Source: CAYVFM01 sp964546375 (GTDB taxonomy: Bacteria; Gemmatimonadota; Gemmatimonadetes; Palauibacterales; Palauibacteraceae). From it: a stretch of DNA of 9,575 nucleotides. Of this stretch, positions 1-7,000 are shown piece by piece; within the stretch, counting starts at the first letter, position 1, and every line of letters starts with the position of its first letter. Location of the stretch: NCBI GenBank assembly GCA_964546375.1, contig CAZJJO010000075.1:1-9575 (forward strand). Reading direction: 5' to 3'. The translations under genes and the position numbers were made by a program. The notes under the pieces were generated by a model. It saw only the letters and a program-made list of their open reading frames with translations, was not told the origin of the DNA and did no database searches.

Positions 1-75
1 CAGCGCCGCGGCCGCGGCGGCCCCGTCTCGGCCGCCGCCCGCCCGCACGGTCCGCTGCCGGGGGCCGCCCGTCAC
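1..75 (-). CDS. Partial CDS at left edge, translationally coupled to ABC exporter; product unknown
   Basis: On the minus strand a GTG codon (75-73) overlaps the TGA stop of the ABC exporter in a 4-bp GTGA arrangement. The frame stays open for 25 codons to the window edge. A good Shine-Dalgarno-like GGGGGAG lies five bases before the GTG, inside the end of the exporter gene. The visible residues are rich in Gly, Arg and Ala and carry no recognisable motif, so no function can be given. In DNA this GC-rich an open frame of 25 codons is weak evidence by itself; the call rests on the coupling geometry and the ribosome binding site. If real, it would be co-transcribed with the exporter, and one option to test is a second half-transporter or partner gene. 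Confidence 0.4.
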   Translation of the reverse strand, partial: MTGGPRQRTVRAGGGRDGAAAAAAL

Positions 76-1844
76 GCCGGCTCCCCCGCCGGGTCCAGGA
101 GCTGGCCGCGGTAGAGGCGGGCGTAGAGCCCGTCGGCCGCCAGCAGGGCCTCGTGCGACCCCTCCTCGACGATCCGGCCGCCCTCCATCACGAGCAGCCG
201 GTCGGCCCGCTGCACGGTGCCCAGCCGGTGGGCGATGATCAGCGTGGTCCGTCCCTCCATCAGCGAGGAGAGCGCCTCCTCGACCAGCCGCTCGCTCTCG
301 GTGTCCAGGCTGCTGGTGGCCTCGTCCAGCAGGAGGATCTCCGGGGCCTTCAGGAAGACCCGGGCCAGGGCGATGCGCTGGCGCTGGCCGCCCGAGAGCC
401 GGACCCCGCGCTCGCCCACCACGGTGCCGTAGCCCTCGGGCAGCTCCTCGACGAAGCCGTGCGCGTGCGCCGCTCGGGCCGCCCGCTCGATCGCCCGCCG
501 GTCGGCCCCCGGGTCGCCGTAGGCGATGTTCTCCTCCACGGTCCCGGCGAAGAGCGTCGGCTGCTGGGGCACCAGGCCGATCCGGCGCCGCAGGTCGGAC
601 AGCCCCACCTCGCGCAGGTCCGTGCCGTGGAGGCCGACCCGTCCCCGCGTCGGGTCCCAGAAGCGGGGGACCAGCCGGGTGAAGGTGGTCTTGCCGGCCC
701 CGCTGGGGCCCACCAGGGCCACCACCTCGCCCGGCCGGATCCGCACGTCCACCTCCCGCAGGGCCCAGGGCTCGTCGGGCCCGTAGCGGAACCAGACCTC
801 CTCGAAGGTCAGCTCGCCGGGCCCGTCCGGGGGCAGCGGGGCCGGCTCCTCGGGCGTCCGCACCGACGGCTCGACCTCCATCAGCTCGAAGACCCGGCGG
901 GCCGCCCCCTGGGCCTCCTGGTAGCCGCTCCACACCGAGCCCAGGGCGGTGACGGCGGCGGCCACCTGGACCGCGTAGAGGAGGAACTGCACCAGCTCGC
1001 CCGCGGTGATCGTCCCGGTGGCCACCATCCGGGCGCCCTGCCAGAGGACGACCACGATGCCGCCGAAGGCCAGGAAGGTCAGGGCCCCGAAGAAGGCGCC
1101 GCGGGCGCGGGCCCGGCGGAGGGCCGCCTCCAGCGCGTCGCGGATCCGGGTGACGTAGCGGGTCAGCTCCCACTCCTCCCGCACGAAGCTCTGGACCACC
1201 GGGATCTGGCCCAGCGCCTCCTCGGCCACCCCGTGGGCCGAGGCGATCCGGTCCTGGACCTCCGTGCTCCGCCGCCGCAGGTAGCGTCCCACCCCGAACG
1301 CCAGGGCCACCACCACCGGGGCCGCCACCAGGACCGTCACCATCAGCCGGCCGTGGAGCAGGGCCAGCAGGGTCAGCCCGCCCACCAGGTAGAGGAGCTG
1401 TCGGAGCAGCTCGGCCACCTGGTGGGAGAGGAGGTTCTGGAGGGTCGAGCAGTCCGACGCCAGCCGGCTGGTCAGCTTCCCCGAGGAGGTCTCGGTGAAG
1501 AACCCGGGGGAGAGCCGGAGCAGGCGGTCGTAGAGGTCGATGCGCAGCTCGGTGATCACGCGCTCGGCCACCGCCCCCAGGTAGTAGACCTCCAGGTAGT
1601 TGAGGACGGCCTGGACCGCGAACAGCCCCAGCAGGACCAGGGCGATGACGTCCAGCCGCCCCAGGTTCTGCTCCAGGAAGGCGGCGTCCATCTGCCGCCC
1701 GACCACGGCGGGGAAGGCCAGCCCGATGGCGCCGCTGGCCACCAGGCAGACGCCCGCGACGCCCAGCTCGCGGAGGTGCGGTCGGAGGCGGGGCGCCAGG
1801 CGGCGCACCGCGAAGAGCGACAGCCTCTCGGTCAGCGATTTCAT
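72..1844 (-). CDS. ABC transporter, type IV exporter half-transporter (permease fused to ATPase)
   Basis: A 590-residue fusion of six membrane helices and an ATPase, the usual length for MsbA/LmrA/ABCB-like exporters that work as dimers in the inner membrane and push lipids, drugs or peptides outward. Helices lie at about residues 30-50, 66-88, 145-165, 168-186, 250-272 and 283-305. The nucleotide-binding domain has Walker A GPSGAGKTT (379-387), Q-loop VPQQP (425-429), signature LSGGQ (483-487), Walker B ILLLDE (503-508) and switch His539, so it should be catalytically competent. I chose the ATG at 1844 because homology to the family begins there; the open frame continues upstream to 2648 only through low-complexity Arg/Pro-rich sequence that lies antisense to ctaA. 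No strong Shine-Dalgarno precedes this ATG. The substrate cannot be read from the sequence. It is divergent from ctaA and coupled to a frame running off the left edge. Confidence 0.95.
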   Translation of the reverse strand: MKSLTERLSLFAVRRLAPRLRPHLRELGVAGVCLVASGAIGLAFPAVVGRQMDAAFLEQNLGRLDVIALVLLGLFAVQAVLNYLEVYYLGAVAERVITELRIDLYDRLLRLSPGFFTETSSGKLTSRLASDCSTLQNLLSHQVAELLRQLLYLVGGLTLLALLHGRLMVTVLVAAPVVVALAFGVGRYLRRRSTEVQDRIASAHGVAEEALGQIPVVQSFVREEWELTRYVTRIRDALEAALRRARARGAFFGALTFLAFGGIVVVLWQGARMVATGTITAGELVQFLLYAVQVAAAVTALGSVWSGYQEAQGAARRVFELMEVEPSVRTPEEPAPLPPDGPGELTFEEVWFRYGPDEPWALREVDVRIRPGEVVALVGPSGAGKTTFTRLVPRFWDPTRGRVGLHGTDLREVGLSDLRRRIGLVPQQPTLFAGTVEENIAYGDPGADRRAIERAARAAHAHGFVEELPEGYGTVVGERGVRLSGGQRQRIALARVFLKAPEILLLDEATSSLDTESERLVEEALSSLMEGRTTLIIAHRLGTVQRADRLLVMEGGRIVEEGSHEALLAADGLYARLYRGQLLDPAGEPA

Positions 1845-1913
1845 CGGCGCGGGCGGCTGGAAGCGGACGGCGTCGGTCGGAGGCCGGGAGCGTGGCGGCG
1901 GTCCGGCACACGC

Positions 1914-1921
1914 CCTAAGTT
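1914..1921. promoter_or_regulatory. Candidate -10 region in the ABC exporter / ctaA divergent spacer
   Basis: The 196-bp spacer between the divergent genes (1845-2040) must hold promoters for both. The only AT-containing blip is CCTAAGTT at 1914-1921. On the plus strand TAAGTT resembles a -10 box about 120 bases before ctaA; on the minus strand the same site reads CTTAGG, about 70 bases before the exporter. CTTAGG also occurs 54 bases before the small membrane gene at 7089. No convincing -35 element is visible on either strand. The assignment is tentative. Confidence 0.25.
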
Positions 1922-1988
1922 GGGGCGCGGCCGGGCGAGCCCGAAGGTCGCATCCGCGACGCGCCCGGCGCAAACCGCGCGAGCGCCC

Positions 1989-2009
1989 CGGCCCCGCCCC
2001 GCGGGGCCG
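1989..2009. repeat. Perfect 9-bp inverted repeat upstream of ctaA
   Basis: Bases 1989-1997 (CGGCCCCGC) and 2001-2009 (GCGGGGCCG) are exact reverse complements separated by CCC, and the right arm ends 31 bases before the ctaA ATG. As DNA it could be an operator; as RNA it would form a very stable leader hairpin. No U-tract follows, so it is not a standard intrinsic terminator. Chance occurrence is favoured by the high GC content, but nine perfect pairs in a non-coding spacer is longer than the other hairpins seen here. Confidence 0.4.
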
Positions 2010-2040
2010 CCCCTCGACCACCTCCCGGACGTCCTGCGAG

Positions 2041-3027
2041 ATGGCCCCTCCGACCGCCCACGCCTCCCCCGCCCGCCGCCGGTGGGGACGGCTCGCCCTG
2101 GTCTCCGCCGTCACCGCCTGGCTGCTGGTCGTGCTCGGCGGCTGGGTCCGGATCACCGGCAGCGGGATGGGGTGCGGCCCGGACTGGCCGCTCTGCCACG
2201 GCCGGCTGATCCCGCTGATGGACCTGCCCACCTTCCTCGAGTGGAGCCACCGGGTGGTGGCGGCGGTGCTGGGGGTGATGGTGGCCGCGGCCGGGGTGAT
2301 GGCCTGGTGGCCCGGCCGCGGCGAGGGCTGGCGGGGGATCCGGCGGCTCTCGGCGGCGGCCCTCGTCCTGCTGGCGGTGCAGGTGATGCTGGGGGCGGTG
2401 ACCGTGTGGCTGGAGCTGCCGCCGTCCACCGTGGTGCTCCACCTGGGCACCGCCATGGCCCTGCTCGCCGTGCTCCTGGTGGGGGCCACCCTGGCGGTGG
2501 CGGGTCCCAGGGTCCGGCTGCCGGACGGCGCCGCCCGGACCGGGTGGCTGGGCGCCGGCGCGGGCTTCGCGGTGGTCCTGCTGGGCGCCCTGGTGGCCAA
2601 CCTCGGGGCGGCCCCGGCCTGCCAGGGCTTCCCCCTCTGCAACGGCACGGTCCTTCCCGGGGGGGGCTGGCGGATCCAGCTCCACTGGCTCCACCGGCTG
2701 GCCGCCTACGGGCTGGTGGGCTGGTGCCTGTGGCTCCCCCGCCACGTCGGCCGCCGCCGGCCCGGCGACGACGCGGCCCGCCGGTGGGCGCTGGCGGCGG
2801 CGGGCCGGGCCGCGGCCCAGCTCGCCGTGGGCGCGGCGATGGTGCTGGGCGGCCTGCCCGACGGGCTGCGGGCGCTCCACCTGGCGGTGGGGGCGGGGCT
2901 GTTCGCGGCCCTGGTGGTGACGGCGACGCTGCTGGCCCGGCCGCCGGCCCGGGGGACGGAGCCCGCGGGGGCGGAGCCCGCCGGCCGGAAGGATCCCCCC
3001 GGCGTCGCGGAGCCGCGTCCGACCTAG
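2041..3027 (+). CDS. ctaA: Heme A synthase (CtaA/COX15 family)
   Basis: Oxidises the C8 methyl of heme O to the formyl group of heme A, the cofactor of aa3-type terminal oxidases; acts in the cytoplasmic membrane. The 328-residue protein has the two-fold repeat of four-helix halves. Half one has the EWSHR motif (Glu67, His70) and His134; half two has HWLHR (His215, His218) and His280. The spacing His70-His134 and His218-His280 fits the four heme-ligand histidines known in Bacillus subtilis CtaA. Extracytoplasmic loops carry Cys45/Cys52 and Cys194/Cys200, the two cysteine pairs of the cysteine-containing class. The ATG at 2041 places the first helix (about 17-36) properly; upstream in-frame sequence is non-coding-like. 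There is no strong Shine-Dalgarno. After the last helix (about 299) comes a 29-residue Pro/Gly/Glu-rich tail with a doubled EPAG unit. No heme O synthase or oxidase genes lie beside it here. Confidence 0.96.
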   Translation: MAPPTAHASPARRRWGRLALVSAVTAWLLVVLGGWVRITGSGMGCGPDWPLCHGRLIPLMDLPTFLEWSHRVVAAVLGVMVAAAGVMAWWPGRGEGWRGIRRLSAAALVLLAVQVMLGAVTVWLELPPSTVVLHLGTAMALLAVLLVGATLAVAGPRVRLPDGAARTGWLGAGAGFAVVLLGALVANLGAAPACQGFPLCNGTVLPGGGWRIQLHWLHRLAAYGLVGWCLWLPRHVGRRRPGDDAARRWALAAAGRAAAQLAVGAAMVLGGLPDGLRALHLAVGAGLFAALVVTATLLARPPARGTEPAGAEPAGRKDPPGVAEPRPT

Positions 3028-4331
3028 ACGGCCTCCAGCAGCGCCACGTGGCCCAGGCCGCCGGCGGCGCAGATGCTCACCACGCCCCGGGTCCCGGCCG
3101 GCTCTTCGGCCAGCTCCCGGGCCGCCTGCGACAGGATCCGGGCCCCGGTCGCCCCGAAGGGGTGGCCCAGGGCGACGCTCCCGCCGTGCGGGTTGACGCG
3201 GTCGACGGGGAAGGGGCCCATCTCCCGGTCCACCCCGGCGCGCTCGCGCACCCACGCCGGGTCCTCCAGCGCCTCGTAGGTGCAGAGGACCTGGGCGGCG
3301 AAGGCCTCGTGGATCTCCCACAGGGCCACGTCGTCGTAGCGCATCCCGTGGCGGTCCAGCAGCCGGGGGACGGCCAGGGTCGGCGCCATCAGCAGCCCGT
3401 CGCGCTCGGGGTCGACGGCCGCCTGCTCCCAGTCCAGCAGCCGCACCCGGGGCAGGGCGCCCGGGAGCCGGCCGGCGCCCTCGGCGCTGGCCACCCACAC
3501 GCAGGCCGCGCCGTCGGTGAGCGGCGTGGAGTTGGCGGCCGTCAGCGTCCCCTCCTCCCGGTCGAAGGACGGGGGCAGGCCCGAGACGACCTCCGTCGAG
3601 GTGTCCGGCCGGACCAGGGCGTCCCGGTCGACCCCGAAGGTGCCCGGCGAGACGAGCAGGTCGCGGAAGAAGCCCTCCTCGGCCGCCTCGGCCGCCCGGT
3701 GGTGGCTCTCCACGGCCACGCGGTCCTGCTCCTCGCGGCCGACGTCCCAGTCGCGGGCCATCAGCTCGGCGTGCTCGCCCATGGTCAGGCCCGTGGTCCG
3801 CTCGGTGGCGGTGGGCACGTGGAGCCCGATGTCGCCCGGGCGCAGTTCTCCCAGCGCCTTCAGCGCCCGCCCGGGGCTCCCCGCCTGGCCGGCCCGCCGG
3901 AGGGCCCGGCTCAGGCCGGGGGAGAGGCCCAGGTCGGTCCAGGACATCGACTCCACCCCGCCGCACAGCGCCAGGTCGAGGGCCCCGGCCCGCACCTGGC
4001 CCCCGGCGTGGGTGGCGGCGGCCAGGCTGGTGCCGCAGGCCTGGGAGACGTTCTGGGCCGGGACGCTCCGGTCCAGCCCGCTCTCGAGCCAGACCTCCCG
4101 CCCCCAGTTGCTGACCCGGAGGTCGGGGATCACCTGTCCCCAGAGCACCAGGTCGACCTCGCCGGCGCGGTCCCGTCCGAGGCCGCGCGGGCCCGCCACG
4201 GTCTGCTGGACCACCGGAACCGAGAGGCCCAGCCCGTCGCGGTCGGCCAGCTCCCGGTCGATCTTGGCGAACGGGCTCCGGAGCCCGGGGAGGACGAACA
4301 CGTCTCGGTCGTCGGGGGCTTCGGCGCTCAT
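3024..4331 (-). CDS. fadI: Thiolase, 3-ketoacyl-CoA thiolase of FadI / trifunctional-protein beta type
   Basis: Cleaves 3-ketoacyl-CoA with CoA to acetyl-CoA and a shortened acyl-CoA, the last step of beta-oxidation, in the cytoplasm. The 435-residue length matches E. coli FadI (436). Nucleophile Cys99 sits in SQACGTSL; the C-terminal half has HEAFA (341-345), the NPHGGSVALGHPFGATGAR stretch (380-398, with His390) and the second catalytic cysteine in CAAGGLG (421-427). CAAGGLG and the ANSTPLTDGAA segment (266-276) are the forms seen in FadI rather than the CxGGGxG form of many biosynthetic thiolases. I chose the ATG at 4331 because AGGGAGAG lies just upstream and homology starts at once; an extension to 4424 is Arg/Pro-rich and unlike thiolases. 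FadI normally pairs with FadJ, but no fadJ is adjacent, so the partner must be elsewhere or the enzyme acts alone. Its stop interlocks with that of ctaA. Confidence 0.92.
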   Translation of the reverse strand: MSAEAPDDRDVFVLPGLRSPFAKIDRELADRDGLGLSVPVVQQTVAGPRGLGRDRAGEVDLVLWGQVIPDLRVSNWGREVWLESGLDRSVPAQNVSQACGTSLAAATHAGGQVRAGALDLALCGGVESMSWTDLGLSPGLSRALRRAGQAGSPGRALKALGELRPGDIGLHVPTATERTTGLTMGEHAELMARDWDVGREEQDRVAVESHHRAAEAAEEGFFRDLLVSPGTFGVDRDALVRPDTSTEVVSGLPPSFDREEGTLTAANSTPLTDGAACVWVASAEGAGRLPGALPRVRLLDWEQAAVDPERDGLLMAPTLAVPRLLDRHGMRYDDVALWEIHEAFAAQVLCTYEALEDPAWVRERAGVDREMGPFPVDRVNPHGGSVALGHPFGATGARILSQAARELAEEPAGTRGVVSICAAGGLGHVALLEAV

Positions 4332-4546
4332 GGGATCGGCTCTCCCTGCTGGTCGCGGCAGTGCGTCCGGTCGGCCGTGGCGCCGGCCGGCCGGGGCCGG
4401 GTCCTCGCCCGCCCCTCGGTGCAAGATGGAAGCCGCACGGGCCGTCCCGCCGGCCGGGGGGGCGGACTGGCACGGGTTTTTCGCGCCGCTGGTCCCGGCC
4501 GCGTGCCCGCCAGGGCCGGACCGCCCACCCCGAACCCGTCGAGACC
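4332..4546. promoter_or_regulatory. Divergent spacer between fadI-type thiolase and gltX
   Basis: This 215-bp non-coding stretch must contain promoters for both genes. Two AT-containing blips stand out: TGCAAGATGG at 4420-4429, which reads CATCTT on the minus strand (a -10-like match about 92 bases before the thiolase ATG), and GTTTTTC at 4476-4482, 65 bases before gltX. Neither has a clear -35 partner. The thiolase start has a visible Shine-Dalgarno on its side (about 4338-4347); gltX has none. No operator repeat or leader peptide is evident. Confidence 0.3.
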
Positions 4547-5986
4547 ATGGACCGACCCCGCGTTCGATTCGCCCCGAGCCCCACCGGTCACCTCCACGTC
4601 GGAGGCGCCCGGACGGCGCTCTTCAACTGGCTGTTCGCCCGGAAGCACGGAGGCGACTTCCTCCTCCGGATCGAGGACACCGACGAGGAGCGCTCCAGCG
4701 AGGAGATGACGGCGGCCATCCTGGACGCCCTGGACTGGCTGGAGCTGGACGTCGACGAGGGACCGGTCCACCAGGCCGACGGCGTGGAGCGCCACCGGGA
4801 CGACGTGGCCCGTCTCGTGGCCTCGAGCCACGCCTACCGCTGCTTCTGCCCGGCGGAGATGGAGCATCCCGACGAGGCCGGCGCGGTGGGAGGGTGCCCC
4901 TCGGGCTGTCGGGATCTGCCGGAGGAGGAGGCGGCCCGGCGGGCCGCGGAGGGCGACGATCACGCCGTCCGCTTCGCCGTGCCGGAGGGGGAGACGGCCT
5001 GGGACGACGCGGTCCACGGACCCACCTCCTTCCCCAACGACGACCTGGAGGACTTCGTCCTGCTCCGCTCCGACGGGACGCCGGTCTACAACCTGGCCGT
5101 GGTCTCCGACGACCTGGCCGCGGACGTCACCCACGTGATCCGGGGCGACGACCACCTCTCCAACACCCCGAAGCAGATCCTCATCTACCGGGCGCTGGGC
5201 GAGGAGCCCCCGGTCTTCGCCCACGTCCCGATGATCCTGGGCGAGGACGGCGAGCGGCTCTCCAAGCGCCACGGCGCCGCGTCGGTGGGCGCCTTCCGCG
5301 ACCGGGGCGTCCTGCCCGAGGCGATGGTCAACTTCCTGGCCCTGCTGGGCTGGTCGCCGGGGGACGGGCGCGAGGTGATGGACCGGCCCGAGCTGGTCGA
5401 GGCCTTCGGGCTGGACCGGGTGGTGAAGAGCAGCGCCGTCTTCGACGTCGAGAAGCTGGAGTGGCTCAACGGCGAGCACATCAAGCGGTCCCCGGCCGGC
5501 CGGCTGGCCGACCCGGTGCTGGACGGCCTGGCCGAGGAGGGGCTCGACCCGCGGGCCGTGCTCGACGAGAAGGAGCGGCTGCTGGCCGTGATCGACGCCG
5601 TGAAGAGTCGCCCCCGGACCGTCGACGCGCTGGTGGCCCAGGTCCGCCCCTTCTTCGCCGAGGCCATCGCCTACGAGGAGGAGGCGGTGGAGCGGTTCTG
5701 GGACGAGCCCGGGGCGGCCGCCCGGCGGCTGGAGGCGCTGGCCGACGTCTTCCGCCGGGTGGAGCCCTGGGAGCCCGACCCCCTGGAGGAGGCCCTGCGC
5801 GGCCTGGCCGACGAGCGCGGCGAGGGGGCCGGCGACCTGATCCATCCGCTGAGGGTGGCGCTGATGGGGGTGGCGGTGAGCCCCGGCATCTTTACCGTGC
5901 TCCACCTGATGGGCCGCGAGCGGACGCTCACCCGCATCGAACAGGCCGTGGAGCGGCTGGAACGGCTGGACGGGGAGGAGACGTGA
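4547..5986 (+). CDS. gltX: Glutamyl-tRNA synthetase
   Basis: Attaches glutamate to tRNA(Glu), and in bacteria lacking glutaminyl-tRNA synthetase also to tRNA(Gln). Class I enzyme of 479 residues, normal for the family. The nucleotide-binding signature is PSPTGHLHVGGART (11-23), with the HIGH-type motif at His15-Val18; the KMSKS-type motif is RLSKR (237-241). VIRGDDHLSNTPKQ (197-210) and the C-terminal SPGIF (445-449) are also family hallmarks. The zinc-knuckle region has Cys99-x-Cys101, then Cys117-x3-Cys121, a shorter and different second half from the Cys-x-His of E. coli. The ATG at 4547 begins directly with the conserved RVRFAPSPTG segment, which fixes the start although no clear Shine-Dalgarno precedes it. 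The stop overlaps the GTG start of the next gene. Whether it is discriminating or non-discriminating cannot be decided by eye. Confidence 0.97.
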   Translation: MDRPRVRFAPSPTGHLHVGGARTALFNWLFARKHGGDFLLRIEDTDEERSSEEMTAAILDALDWLELDVDEGPVHQADGVERHRDDVARLVASSHAYRCFCPAEMEHPDEAGAVGGCPSGCRDLPEEEAARRAAEGDDHAVRFAVPEGETAWDDAVHGPTSFPNDDLEDFVLLRSDGTPVYNLAVVSDDLAADVTHVIRGDDHLSNTPKQILIYRALGEEPPVFAHVPMILGEDGERLSKRHGAASVGAFRDRGVLPEAMVNFLALLGWSPGDGREVMDRPELVEAFGLDRVVKSSAVFDVEKLEWLNGEHIKRSPAGRLADPVLDGLAEEGLDPRAVLDEKERLLAVIDAVKSRPRTVDALVAQVRPFFAEAIAYEEEAVERFWDEPGAAARRLEALADVFRRVEPWEPDPLEEALRGLADERGEGAGDLIHPLRVALMGVAVSPGIFTVLHLMGRERTLTRIEQAVERLERLDGEET

Positions 5987-6999
5987 GCGGCGCCGACGGA
6001 GCCGCCCGGTCTGCCCCCGGCGACGCCGCCCGGGACGCCCCCGGCGGCGTGGTCCTGGTGGCCGAGGAGATCCGGGAGATCTGCGGGGACGAGCCCGCCT
6101 GGCCCGGGGAGCGGACGACGGCCTTCGTGGGCGCGGACGAGCCGATCCCCGGGGACCCCCGGGTGGAGGCCCTGGTCCCCCTGCTGTCGCGCCGGGTCGG
6201 GGCGGCGGAGATGGACCGGCTGCCCGCGCTCCGCGTGGTGGCCAACTACGCGGTGGGCTACGACAACGTGGACGTCGGGGCGGCCGCCGAGCGGGGCGTG
6301 GTGGTGGCCAACACGCCGGACGTGCTCACCGAGGCCACCGCGGACCTGGCGTGGGCCCTGATCCTGGCCGCCGCCCGCCGCCTGCGCGAGGGGCTGGAGC
6401 TGGCCGCCTCGGGCCGCTGGGAGGGCTGGCACCCAACCCAGCTCCGGGGGCGGGCCCTGCAGGGGCGGACGCTGGGCGTCCTGGGGGCCGGGCGGATCGG
6501 CTCGGCCACCGCCCGCCGGGCGCCGGGCTTCGGGATGGAGGTCCGCTACTGGAACCGCTCGGCCCGCCCGGAGCTGGAGGCGGAGGTGGGGGCGCAGCGC
6601 GTCGAGAATCTGGATGAGATCGTCGCGGCTTCCGACGTGCTGTCACTGCACTTGCCGCTCACAACGGAGACCGAGGGCCTGGTGGATGCCGACCGGCTGT
6701 CCCGGATGCCGGAGGGCGCGGTGCTGGTGAACACCGGCCGCGGCGGGCTGCTGGACCACGACGCCCTGGTGGACGCCCTGGAGTCGGGCCCGCTGGCCGC
6801 CGCCGGGCTGGACGTCTATCCCGACGAGCCGTCCGTCCCCGGGCGGGTCCGGGACCACCCCCGCTGCTTCGTGCTCCCCCACCTGGGCAGCGCCACCCAC
6901 CGGGCCCGGGCGGAGATGTGGGAGCTGGCGGCCGAGAACGTCCGGCGCGTCCTGGCCGGCGAGGAGGCGGTGACCCCGGTCGGGCCCGCGGCCGGCTGA
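5983..6999 (+). CDS. D-2-hydroxyacid dehydrogenase, glyoxylate/hydroxypyruvate reductase-like
   Basis: NAD(P)H-dependent reductase of 2-keto acids such as glyoxylate or hydroxypyruvate; cytoplasmic. The 338 residues show the family layout: NYAVGYDNVDV (88-98), TPDVLTEATADLAWAL (111-126), the Rossmann GAGRIG (168-173), and catalytic Arg253 (in NTGRGG), Glu282 (in YPDEP) and His300 (in LPHLGSAT). These motifs most resemble archaeal and bacterial GyaR-type glyoxylate reductases, but substrate choice is inferred. GTG at 5983 is chosen because GTGA couples it to the gltX stop and GGGGAGG lies four bases upstream. This gives an odd Ala/Gly/Asp-rich 22-residue leader; GTG at 6049 is an alternative start without a Shine-Dalgarno. 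Codons 207-236 (about 6601-6690) use AAT, GAT, GCT, TCA, TTG and ACA, rare in the rest of the gene, while the protein stays on family. Coupling to gltX has no obvious metabolic reason. Confidence 0.92.
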   Translation: MSGADGAARSAPGDAARDAPGGVVLVAEEIREICGDEPAWPGERTTAFVGADEPIPGDPRVEALVPLLSRRVGAAEMDRLPALRVVANYAVGYDNVDVGAAAERGVVVANTPDVLTEATADLAWALILAAARRLREGLELAASGRWEGWHPTQLRGRALQGRTLGVLGAGRIGSATARRAPGFGMEVRYWNRSARPELEAEVGAQRVENLDEIVAASDVLSLHLPLTTETEGLVDADRLSRMPEGAVLVNTGRGGLLDHDALVDALESGPLAAAGLDVYPDEPSVPGRVRDHPRCFVLPHLGSATHRARAEMWELAAENVRRVLAGEEAVTPVGPAAG

Positions 7000-7000
7000 C

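Noticed and set aside
1845..2648. N-terminal extension of the ABC exporter by 268 codons
   Set aside because: The extension lies antisense to ctaA, which has unmistakable heme A synthase motifs, and its translation is compositionally biased and unlike any exporter N-terminus.
2952..2985. Short tandem repeat in the ctaA tail (doubled GGAGCCCGC, EPAG twice)
   Set aside because: Only two imperfect units in a low-complexity C-terminal tail; no sign of a functional repeat or a mobile element.
4332..4424. Earlier start for the thiolase
   Set aside because: The added residues are Arg/Pro/Gly-rich, while the ATG at 4331 has a good ribosome binding site and begins just before conserved thiolase sequence.
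1915..4584. An 889-codon minus-strand frame overlapping the thiolase and ctaA
   Set aside because: It is out of frame with the real thiolase and gives repetitive Arg/Gly/Pro-rich sequence; the thiolase frame holds all catalytic motifs.
153..4709. A 1518-codon open frame on the plus strand
   Set aside because: It runs antisense through the ABC exporter and the thiolase and out of frame through ctaA; its translation is low-complexity Arg/Gly/Pro/His-rich and matches no family. Lack of stops follows from the very high GC content.
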